A stretch of 64,000 bases of DNA from Heterobasidion occidentale (taxonomy: Eukaryota; Basidiomycota; Agaricomycetes; Russulales; Bondarzewiaceae). Below are positions 11,826 to 21,470 of the stretch, one piece after another; within the stretch, counting starts at the first letter, position 1, and every line of letters starts with the position of its first letter. The notes under the pieces are model-generated. The model was not told where the DNA came from. It ran no database searches and worked only from the letters and a program-made list of their open reading frames with translations. The DNA lies in contig JBCAQO010000009.1 in the NCBI GenBank assembly GCA_039111635.1, positions 1 through 64,000 on the forward strand. The letters are read 5' to 3'. The translations under genes were made by a program, and so were the position numbers.

Positions 11826-11922
11826 GCTGAGCGAAGCGAGATGAGCGTCTACTTGTACAAGTCTGTTTTGGCCGGTGTGGCTGAGTTCGAGCTCCACCTT
11901 GCGCGACAACACTCTTCACAAC
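11826..11922. promoter_or_regulatory. Short bidirectional promoter between KLHDC4 and DAHP synthase
   Basis: Only 97 bp separate the two divergent start codons, so both promoters and both 5' leaders must overlap here or extend into the neighbouring gene. I see no TATA box or other defined element in it. The role is inferred from position alone. Confidence 0.45.
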
Positions 11923-14175
11923 ATGTCGTCTGACTGGGCACCGGCTCTTGGAGGTCTAAAAGCATCGCTCAGGTGTGTTTCCAAGCATACATTACGTACA
12001 TGCCTGATCAATCAATCTCACGACAGGATGTAACGTATCCTGACGAGCAACATCTGGAAAAGTTTGCATATCCCTCACGTCGCATCGTCTTCTAAATCGC
12101 ATACACCAGAGTCTTGTCGAAGATCAAGACACTTCCTCCGCTCGTAACGCCATCAGAGGTAAGCCGTGTAGTCTTCTTTGAACCGCCTGTCGACCTATGA
12201 CCCCAGATCGAGCGTCTCCGGAATCAGCTCAGCCTCGTGCAGCGAAACGAGGCCTTCCTCCTTCGCAGGCGATTGTGCAGAAAGCTTTGACGCCTGTACT
12301 CATGTAGTCTATCTTCTTCTTTCGGTCAAGCTTCCGACCATCCCTCACCGGGCTCAAACCAACGTGTAGGAAAAACATATCCGCCAAAATCGGCTCATCC
12401 TATCTTTCTCCTTGATCTTAATTTGGGGTGGCGCGTCTCCCTGTCGTGCGAATCGACGCATTGCAGGACAGTATGCCAGCCGCGCAGCATGGACAGGAAA
12501 AATTGGCGATCGTGAAGTCCTTCAGCTTTCGGTATGTCTACCTGGATGCCTCCATCACAACTGCGTTCTGATTGTCGCATCGTTAGCGAGACAATGTGAA
12601 CGGGTGCGCTACCGGCACCATACATGCAGTAATCACAGCCGGGCTGATGGATGAATAGGCTAGATCCCGACGACAGAACCCCTGATCCCGAAAGGCTGCT
12701 CAGGTTCGTACGACTCCGACCAGCATCCAGCCTTGACTCACAACGTGCACACGCTCAGCGCATACTTTCATTCGACAGCGACGTTGAACTACTTGCGTGG
12801 TTACTCACCTCCGGCTTTGCATCCCTTCATCATCCCCGCGATTGGTCCCTTTCCCATGTCCGATCTCCATCACTCCGGTATCTCTTTTATTGAATATCGC
12901 ATACATCAAACTCACACGTACGCAGGGCCGAGTTTGAAACGATCACCGAAGGTCTCGCGGATGCGCTTGATTTCACGCGCACGATCGGCTTTGATTCGGG
13001 GAGGGAGGCTGTGAATTATGAGCAAGGTGGGGGCCGTGGCGTCCTTGGTGAAGTCGATTTCTACACAAGGCAAGTCCGGCGTCTCGTTCCTAATTGCTAC
13101 TTGACAATTTACCTCGCATGCGCTGTAGCCACGAGGGCCTCATGCTACCATACGAAGAAGCCCTTACTCGCGCGTTCCCTATCCCTCCCGCGTCGCCTTC
13201 GTCGTTATCTCCTACCGTGCCTACAGCCCATTACAACACTTCGGCCCATTTCCTCTGGATCGGTGATCGCACGCGACAGCTGGACGGTGCTCACGTGGAA
13301 TATTTCAGAGGCATACGGAATCCCATCGGGATCAAGGTAGGACCCAGCATGCTCGGAGAGGAGCTTGTTAGGCTCTTGAGTGGTGCGTTTCAGTCCCACA
13401 CATCCGGTCGCCAAGCTTGTTGATCGCGAGGAGATGCAGTTGTTAACCCTGACCAGGAGAGTGGACGAGTCACGTTGATCACTAGGTACGGCGCAGGCAA
13501 GGTTCGTATCTCCCTCGAACAGGATGCAGCGCAGCCACTTACATGGCCTCCCGCCAGATCGAAACTCACCTGGAAGGTCATATCAGAGCCGTTCAACAGT
13601 CATCCCATCCCGTAATCTGGGTTTGCGATCCTATGCATGGAAAGTGAGTGCGGCCCGGCTCTTGCCGCCTGAATTTTTGCTGAATCAATCAAATAGCACG
13701 CAAACGTCGACTACGGGTCTCAAGACTCGGCATTTCGGCAACATCATCTCAGAGCTCACCTCCTGTCTGCGCATACACGCCGGCTGTGGTTCGCGGCTCG
13801 GCGGCGTCAGTCTAGAGTTCACGGGCGAGATGAATGAGGAAGGATTCAGCGTCACCGAATGTCTAGGCGGCAGCATGGAGCTGGGTGAGGAAGAGCTGGG
13901 TTTGAGGTACCAGGTGCGTATTTGGGGCTGGTTTTGTGTTGGAGCGGACCTGATCGGGACTCGGTGTGCAGAGTTTCTGTGATCCGAGGCTGAACTTTGA
14001 GCAATCACTTGGTACGTGCTTCCGCACCGTCTAAAGGTCGATGGGCGCGATTGACAGGCGTTTTCTAGATGTGGCGTTCTTGATTTCAAATCATTTCAAG
14101 AACCAGCGCAGGGGAGTTAAAGCTGGGGGGAATGACGTACTCTATACGGAGCTTGGAGGAAAGAAAACGGCGTAA
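11923..14175 (+). CDS. Type II 3-deoxy-7-phosphoheptulonate synthase (DAHP synthase)
   Basis: It condenses phosphoenolpyruvate and erythrose 4-phosphate, the first step of the shikimate pathway. The plant/bacterial type II family is shown by SWRSKSIAQ|DVTYPDEQHLEK (exons 1-2), IKTLPPLVTPSE, the GDCAESFDACT metal-cysteine motif (about 12265), IAGQYA, TPDPERLL, LLTSGFASLHHPRDWSLSHV (about 12800), HFLWIGDRTRQLDGAHVEYF, GIKVGPSM, PVIWVCDPMHGNT, GLKTRHF, LEFTGE, VTECLGG and SFCDPRLN, ending DVAFLISNHFK (about 14070). Cys, His (MHGNT), Glu (LEFTG) and Asp (CDPRLN) are the known metal ligands of the family, and all are visible. Introns are short. At least four single- or double-base frame breaks occur in conserved exons (about 11945, 12261-12270, 12428-12455, 12800). 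This suggests sequence errors rather than a dead gene, because downstream conservation is perfect. No transit peptide is seen. Confidence 0.9.
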
Positions 14176-14719
14176 TTTGCACGCTACTGGACGCATGGAA
14201 GGGGATGTCTTTGCAAAAAAGAAGATAGGTGTGTGGCTGGCGTGCGCTATCTCCGCTTTCTCTCTATAGGATGCTGAGAGCTGATTCTCGATGATCAGCA
14301 AAGGCAGACTGCTGCGAGAGCAGTCCCTTTGGTGGTTCCATAATAATAAGGCAGCCTAAATGCACAATGACGAACGATGTTTTATTCTCTAGCGCGGATC
14401 CTGTCTTGCCTTTACTTGGGTGGGACAAGCCTTAGATCTGTAAGCGAGTACGGGTGTAATGGGACAAGAGCCGACAGCTGGCAGGTATGTAAGATAAGTA
14501 TTCACAACTCAACTACGTGTGAGTGATCAAAGAGTGTGAGAGCACCTCTCGCGCCTCACGAGAATAAAGATGCGGGTAGGCTACAGTGCGAGGAGCGGGA
14601 GCAGTAAAATAACACATTATGGCATACAACACGAGGAAAAGACGTCGAAAGCAATGAACGTTGGAGTACAATCCAGAAACGAGCGAAAAACCCACATCGA
14701 CAACGACTTCTCGTCTAGA
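14176..14719. other. Convergent intergenic region
   Basis: This lies between the 3' ends of the DAHP synthase gene (+) and the next minus-strand gene. It is AT-richer than the flanks. The open frames at 14086-14301 and 14513-14695 do not look like genes. It probably holds both 3' UTRs. Confidence 0.5.
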
Positions 14720-15661
14720 TCACCGAAGATTGCGCAGGGTGCGCAAGACGTCCGTGTAATCTTCCTCGACCCAACGCTTGCCCTTCTTTTCCCGCATCCA
14801 ATAGCGGCTGGGTGGTCGTCTCCTCCCTTTTAGGGCTTCGTTCCCTGCGTCGACGACGAGGCCCGTCACGTGCATGTTTCTTCGCAACTCGTCCTCCCAC
14901 GAGAGTGCTTTGACGGGGTTCTTGCGATGCTTCGTGGCAATGGACTCGTCGGGCTCTGTGTCCCAGGCCGGGGGATGGTTCGCGGATGCGAAGGCAGGGT
15001 GTGAGGGCGTGTCGGAATCGAAGCTCGTGCGGAAGACGAGCTCTGTGGGAATGGGCTCTCCGAGGTGGCGGCGGAGTTTGTCGACGTTGTGATGGCGGAT
15101 GTCGAGGGGCTTGTGCGGCGTGATAGGTGATATTGGAGATGGCGGAGAAGGTGTCGGGTCCTCATACGGTAGGAAAGACGAGCGTGAGGGAGGTCCGATT
15201 TCGATGCAGAGCGCTGTGCGGACGGGCTGTATTTTCCTTCCGTGCGGTGGCACTGACAACTTCGGGAGGGGAGGAGTGGGCAGTGGACGCAGAGACGAAG
15301 AGGAGGAGCGTCTCTCTGAGAACGGGGAAGGAAGGGAGGCCGACGATCGCGCGGAGGATGGAGGGCTCGATGTGGAGAGCTCAAGTTGGGTGAGCTGGGT
15401 GAGAAGCGGGGGCGTGTTGAGAGGGGGCGTCGGGAGCGGACGGGAGTGGGGTAAGGGATGTGCTGGGGCGTAGAGCGGAATGGCGGGGCGCGCAGTCGAC
15501 TCGTAGGGAGGGAGGTATGGGAGCGACACGTTGGAGGAAAGGGAGTCGAGGGACAAGAGAGAGGAGGGCCGCCGTGTAGGGTATCTGCGCGCGGCGGGGG
15601 TCGAGGTCATCGCGGGCTGGACGAGGGCGGGAGGGTGAGCGGGAGGGTGCTCGAGGGACAT
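14720..15661 (-). CDS. Conserved serine/proline-rich hypothetical protein
   Basis: A long uninterrupted frame of 313 codons from the ATG at 15659-15661 (MSLEHPPAHPPALVQPAMTS). The frame is open further upstream to 15823, but that part looks like leader sequence. The N-terminal two thirds are low complexity (Pro, Ser, Leu), with repeated PLPTPPL motifs at two places, possible SH3-type ligands. The C-terminal third is ordered: DIRHHNVDKLRRHLGEPIPT, ELVFRTSFDSDTP, ALSWEDELRRNMHVTGLVVD and a basic RYWMREKKGKRWVEEDY end. That end recurs in unnamed basidiomycete proteins as far as I recall. There is no membrane segment. The function is unknown. Confidence 0.75.
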   Translation of the reverse strand: MSLEHPPAHPPALVQPAMTSTPAARRYPTRRPSSLLSLDSLSSNVSLPYLPPYESTARPAIPLYAPAHPLPHSRPLPTPPLNTPPLLTQLTQLELSTSSPPSSARSSASLPSPFSERRSSSSSLRPLPTPPLPKLSVPPHGRKIQPVRTALCIEIGPPSRSSFLPYEDPTPSPPSPISPITPHKPLDIRHHNVDKLRRHLGEPIPTELVFRTSFDSDTPSHPAFASANHPPAWDTEPDESIATKHRKNPVKALSWEDELRRNMHVTGLVVDAGNEALKGRRRPPSRYWMREKKGKRWVEEDYTDVLRTLRNLR

Positions 15662-17855
15662 GAGGGGGGCGGGCGAGGGAGTGGGGGCGGACCTAAGAGC
15701 CAAGGCATGGAAGCAGAGGGATATTATAACGGACGGGTGTGGATCCAATAAATCACAACTGAGGCAATCTGCCAAAACGTCAGTGTTTGTGCGGGCGCAC
15801 GGATGTCTTGACGACCAATACAATCATCATCCTACACAGTGCCGCCTTACTTACCCCCGGCCCATCCTCGACGCTCGTAACCTTGGACAGGCGCTGCGTC
15901 GCATTCCAATTAGGCGTTCACTAGAGTTGTGGTCTTCAGTGCAACAAGAACAGATGTTCGTGGACAACGGCAAAGCCTCGTCGGCATTTTCCGATGTTCA
16001 CCTTGTCGCTCCACTAGTAATCCACTACTTACTATCGTGGATCATCCCCCGATCTCTCTTTTCTAGCTTTATGTCTAGAACCTTTTTACATCTGTCTGAC
16101 GCGCGCACCATGGAGTTAGGAAAGGTTGATATGTGGAGCGATCGTCGGAAAGACACAATCGGGACAACCGAACTGCATTCACTCTCTCGACTTTTCAAGT
16201 GAAGGTCGGACTGACTCGCAAGAGACTTTTCTATACGCATTGAGCTTTGAGCTGTGAACTGTGAGTTCCACGTCCGCGAAATCGTGCCGCGAGGCTTTCG
16301 GATTACGGCTGACCTCGTCCACCGCAATCAGTTCATCGTTCAATATGTGTGCCCACCGCTCCTGCGGGTATTTCGTGCAAGCTCCTTGCTTTATTCGAAT
16401 CACAGGCGTGTCCACAAAAATCTCAGATCACCCTTAGTTTGCCTCATTTGTCTCGTGGGCAAGGTCGTCAACAGAACGGATTATGATGGAGCGGCTGACA
16501 ACCGTTTATGGTCGTTCATCACAGGTTTATCATTGTTCCTTCGTCCATCGGAACCTTTCTTTGCACCTGACCCAGAGCTCGAGCCAATACATCTTGTATG
16601 TTTTGATCGAAATTATTTTTGCGATCTGGGCGCGTCAGTTCAATACTACCAACAGGAAGATACGACCCTCGCCGTCCATAACGTCGAGCTATCTCATGGC
16701 GCCACAGAAGCCGCATTATCGAGAGCCCGTGTCTTGAACGGGCCTAAAGAACATGCCGCCCGCCGATGTATCCCTCTTCTCATCCCGCTTTATCCCCTGC
16801 GCCGACATCTAGCGCGCGCTCGGCGGCGGTGGTTTTAATCCAACACGGAGCTAGCCAAGTCTATCTTTCCCCTCGCCCCCCTCTCTTTCCCTCCGCTGAT
16901 CACCCCTACACGCCCATCCCATATAGTACCTGCGTAATGGATCAACATGGCGGAGGACAAGTGCCGTTCGCCCTTATCTTGCTTGCATGCGCCACTCACT
17001 TTTGCCTTTTCTGTGATTCATTTAGGTGCGCTAGCGTCTAACATGACACCGGCTATAGATAGGATGTTGTGGTACGGCCGACGAACAAGAGGTCCCTAGA
17101 TGCCACGCGGCTGGACGCAGCGCTGTTGACTGACCTGATGGGCTCGAGAATGAGTGGGCGCTTGCCAGGTATGCTGCTCCACCCTTTCATTCTGCAGAGT
17201 CAAAATTTCGCTTGGCGTGAGGAAAAAGACGAGAAAATCAGGGAGTGTATCCCTGTCGGTGAGTTTTGTCTCTCTTCTCTAGCCCCTCTAGCGTCCAATA
17301 GTGATCGAACAAACCCAGAATCCGTTGACACTCCCCTGATTTGTACTATCAGCCGCTTCACAGGCTGTTCCTGCAATAAATGATAATTCCCAAGCTTCTC
17401 CTGGATTTGCTCGCTCTTGAGGAATTCTATTTCTTTCGCCAACGCTGTCCGATTTCAAAATCTGAGATTCACTAGCAGGTTGCCTGGAACTTCGGAGATG
17501 AATACGCACGAGAAGAAACACGTTAGTCCAGTAGTTGAACTCAAGGGATGGAAATGCGCCCGTTTGGGCATATGGGCAGGCCTTCCAGATCTTCGGCCCT
17601 ATCCAGCAAGTTCGCTCGTGCGGCCGCGGCGATTCTCTCATCTAGCATACCTTGCCTTGTTTTTCGTTCCAAATTTCAAAGCCCTACATCCTCTCTCTTT
17701 GGTCGAGAACTACGATCATCTCGAGCTGCTGCTCAGATATTCTTCCCACATTTGACTGTTTCGAGTTCAAATTCAGCCCTTTGCTCTGTGCTGGTAGCGT
17801 GGTACGAGCTCCTTCGACTCGTGGAATATGAACTTAGAGGTCTTTCTTCGAAAAA
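15662..17855. other. 2.2-kb region without a recognised gene
   Basis: Many medium open frames exist on both strands (for example 16254-16838 + and 17417-17755 +). None carries a motif I know and none links to another by convincing splice sites. A frame around 17066-17240 (+) with LDATRLDAALLTDLMGSRMS and FAWREEKDEKIRECIP has natural-looking residue use and could be an exon of an unrecognised gene. Part of the region must hold the promoter of the minus-strand gene at 14720-15661 and the 3' UTR of the transporter. Confidence 0.4.
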
Positions 17856-20016
17856 TTATGCATGTACAGGTTCGTAGAAATCGTCAGTGGACAACTCATC
17901 CTTGACTTCGGACGAGGAAGGTGTCGCTATGGCTTGAGCCAGCGCATGGCAATGGATCTGATCTATAGCCTCTGCACCATCAAATAATGCCGCGGTCTCC
18001 TCAAGCGACAAGCCTCTTGTCTCTGTCACGAAGAGGTAGAGGTAGACTCCTTCGAATGCTAACCAACAGATGTACACAATCTGGAGTGAGCAGCTCAGTG
18101 ACGACGGAGATCGGGAACGTGAGCGATGAAACGACCCACGTAATATTTCCAGCCCAGTTTTTCGAGTGCAATCGGATTTACATATTGGTTGAATATGAGA
18201 GCGATCGAGAGTGTCAGACTATACAATGTGAAGCCTTTTGCGCGGACGGGGAAGGGTAAGATCTCGACGGTATACGATATGATCAGTGGTAAGAAAGCTA
18301 CGCTATACCGCAAATTGACAGGCGTGTTAATAAAATAGATGAATAGGAGTGAGTAACTCACTCGTAGGCAGCATAGAAAAGAAAGATAAACGCGATGACA
18401 GCATGAGCAGCACCCTCCGTCTGACGCTGCGCAAATATTGCGGAGCAAACGGTCTGCATGATGAAGAAAATTATCATTCCACCGACTGATGTCAAAAATA
18501 GGAGGCGGCGGCCGATACGGTCGACTAGTAATGCTGCCGAGATGCCCCAGAATAAATTCCATATCGAAAGTATGCCGTTGATGAGGAGCTGTAATTGAAC
18601 GTACACCATGAGTCCCGTCTGAGAGGTAGTGTTACGAAGCAAACAGACCTGTATAGTCGAATCGGTGATCTCGATGGTATCAAAAACTTTGTTCAGATAG
18701 TATGAGACAAGACCGTTGCCAGACCATTGAGAGAAGAATGCAATCGCGAGGATGATGCGCATGCGCTTCCTGTTTCCAACAGTGGTAAACAAGGACTTGA
18801 AGCCGATGTTGGAAGCGACTGAGGAAGAATATTGTGTCAGTGAAAAAATCATTTGAATGAAGCACTTAGAATACCATTTCTGTCAAAATCAATCGAAGCT
18901 TTGATCTCCTCGTACTCATAGACGACCAAGGGGTCCTTTTCGTTTCCATCGGCATGATAATATGCAAGCGTTCTGAGAGCTTGGACATCACGACCGACGC
19001 TGACCAGCCAGCGTGGAGACTCAGGCATGAAGCCGACGAGGCAGACTTGAAGCATCGAAGGAAGGCCTTGGAGGAGGGATGGGATACGCCATGACCAAGA
19101 AGTCGGAATGAACTGCGTTCCATAGGCAGTCCACGCCGCGCTAGATAAGTAAAGCGACTTGATTTCAGTCCAATGGACCGCGGTGGAGCTCAGCTCACAT
19201 GATTGCACCAGAAGCATATAGGGAATTATAGAGGGACGTCATGGGGGCACGGTGCTTAGGATAGGCTATTTCCGTCACAAGCAATGGTGCCGCATTACCT
19301 GCACTCAGGGTGGAAGCTGAATGATTGGGTTCTAGAAGACAAGGCGAACATCTTCGCTTACCAGCGAATGACAATCCAAAGCCAATGAGAAAGCTGCGCA
19401 AGCCCAGTTATGAGGGCGTAGTCAAGCCACGAGGGACTCGATATCTTACCGAGCTCCGAGGAACATCCTGACAGACTGAGCGGCTGTTTGAACAGCAGTT
19501 GCAGCGCACATAACGGTAGCTCCAAAGATCACAGTTCCACGGCGCCCGATGCCATCAGACATGTAAGGTGCGAATGGATAGGCAGCGAGAGACCCGATGT
19601 GCTATAGGAGGGTTCAAGAAGCAGACATGAGGGTAGCAGAACAGGGTAGCTCACCTGAATGGCATTCAAAAGACCAAGTTGACTGCCATGAGGGCTATTG
19701 AAGTATGTATTCCATTGTTTCTCAGATTGAAGAGCGTTCATCATGCTCCCATCATAACCGTTAGTCGAGGATGTGATTAGCCTAGCACAGAGATCACTGA
19801 GCGGCAACATGGTGGGGTATGGGCATTACACTGACAGCAAGACAATCCAGGCATTAAGCATGATTATTCTATGGAAAGCATCTGAGGATTCAGCTCTACA
19901 ATCGACGACAACTAAGAATGAAATACAAGCCTCCTGTTATTGTACCATTTCCTGTTTGGATCAAGAAGGTGGTCGTATCCTGCTGGTCTTCCAAGAGCAT
20001 TGATCTCTCGATTCAT
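17856..20016 (-). CDS. MFS sugar transporter (fungal hexose/lactose-permease-like)
   Basis: A membrane transporter of the major facilitator sugar porter family, expected in the plasma membrane. The ATG at 20014-20016 gives MNREINALGRPAGYDHLLDP, and introns then join IIMLNAWIVLLS to LITSSTNGYDGSMMNALQ. Family signatures visible are SDGIGRRG (loop 2-3), FLIGFGLSFAGNAAP, PESPRWLVSVGRD (end of helix 6, about 19010), SQWSGNGLVSYYLNKV (helix 7, about 18710), LLVDRIGRRLLFL (loop 8-9, about 18510) and TETRGLSLEETAALFDG before the cytosolic tail. Roughly twelve hydrophobic segments can be counted over about eight exons. The closest flavour is the fungal lactose permease/quinate-type group (EKQWNTYFNSPHGSQLGLLN), but the substrate cannot be told from sequence. 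The stop is TAA at 17856-17858. Confidence 0.88.
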
Positions 20017-21470
20017 GGCCAACGATGATGCTGAACAGGAGCAGATCAGCGCACCGACAGACAGACATCGAAGGATTTTATATACGGAGCGGAGGCGGGG
20101 GCTAGATAGGCAGATCAGGCGACCTGGAGAACGGAATCGTGGAGATATTTTCGACTCGGACTGAGGCCTGAGGCCTGAGGACTGCCAAATTGAGGGCTAC
20201 AGGAAGTTCTTATGCCAATCGTCCCTCGGCATCGCCAGATGTGAGCTTGAACATGGTCTCCAACCATAGTCTGGGCAAGGTCAGTCGAACAGGTTATGAC
20301 CAGTTATGACCGGTGTCATTTCGCGTACGGTTCATAGAGAAACCTCACGCGAGTACACGATGGTAGCGGCGTCCCGCTTTACCATTTCACCTTCTCACGA
20401 CGAACGATCATGGGAGCTCAACTAGAGCGTCAAGTGACAAAGATCCAAGGACTCCGTGTTTACCTCTGGTTCTTCGCAGGTCGTAGATAGAACGCTTTTA
20501 TGCCTTATGCAGATTCATGGGTCAAAAGAGAGTTCTCTGGATTACAGGGATTTTGATGGAAATCTGTTACTATGACTTTCCTGCATCCCAAAAGCTACGA
20601 TAAGTCTTGCCGCATTAGTCTCGTACGACCACTCAACAGATGCTTTTGTAGGAAATTTGATGGACTATCATCTTCATAGAAAATCCTCGCGTTAACACGT
20701 TCTCACTTGGGGCTGTGTACGGCCCAGGAAGACTGGCTGATGGGATTGTCCATGTCGTGTTGAGGCCCCTGCGCAATCGTTACCGCATTCAAGCCGCATC
20801 AAGAGCTCCGATGTAGCCCTTAGATTCGAAAAGAGCGGGGAGTGTGAATCGATTTACCTAGAAGAACAAAAACAAAAAGCGAGTGAGCGATCGCGTGGAA
20901 CGCCGGATACAACACCGGCCAATGGCATCCGCTCAAGTTCGCTTTTTGAGACTTGAAAAGTAATTTCAATGACTCGACAGCTACCCATACATTATTGACA
21001 TGAAGTTTTATAACTTGAGTCTTGAAGTTGTATGAGATACAATGCTGATGCGCTGACGCTCGTCGTGGTGTCAAGGAAAGNNNNNNNNNNNNNNNNNNNN
21101 NNNNNNNNNNNNNNNNNNNNNNNNNNNNNNNNNNNNNNNNNNNNNNNNNNNNNNNNNNNNNNNNNNNNNNNNNNNNNNNNTTAGGGAAATATGACAAGGC
21201 GCAATCCCGGTGCGAGTTCATACTTCGCCACATCATGGGCATATGAAGCGCTGGCGAGGAAAGACTTGCATTTTGAAGGGGACATTGGCGTAGAGAATTT
21301 TGAGAATTCCAAAAACAACGATGGCGAAGGGAGTAAAATCCGAGAAAGTCACGTGTTGCGTGGGTTCGCGACGCGACGCAGCGCGACGCGCTCAGCAGAG
21401 AGCTCCCTTTCTCCGCTGCTCTGCCATCTAGTCCTCGCCCATCTATCCCCTCCATATCTTGTTTCTTACG
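20017..21470. other. Intergenic region containing a 100-N scaffold gap
   Basis: This is the divergent spacer between the transporter (-) and the condensin gene (+). Positions 21081-21180 are N and mark a scaffold gap of unknown true size. Small imperfect repeats occur at 20164-20182 (GAGGCCT units) and 20288-20314 (GGTTATGACCAGTTATGACC). No gene is recognised on either side of the gap. Confidence 0.7.
21350..21390. promoter_or_regulatory. CACGTG and overlapping WCGCGW boxes upstream of the condensin gene
   Basis: CACGTG lies at 21350-21355. TCGCGA (21366-21371) and ACGCGA (21371-21376) overlap, with another GACGCGC run close behind. WCGCGW resembles the MCB/MBF-type element that drives G1/S genes in fungi. 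The boxes lie 80-120 bp upstream of the start codon at 21471. Function is inferred from motif and position. Confidence 0.4.

Noticed and set aside
20820..21455. Minus-strand open frame across the N gap
   Set aside because: It is open only because Ns contain no stops; the flanking translation shows no domain.
21459..21470. Earlier start for the condensin gene
   Set aside because: The codon at 21459 is TTG; the ATG at 21471 gives the family-like N-terminus.
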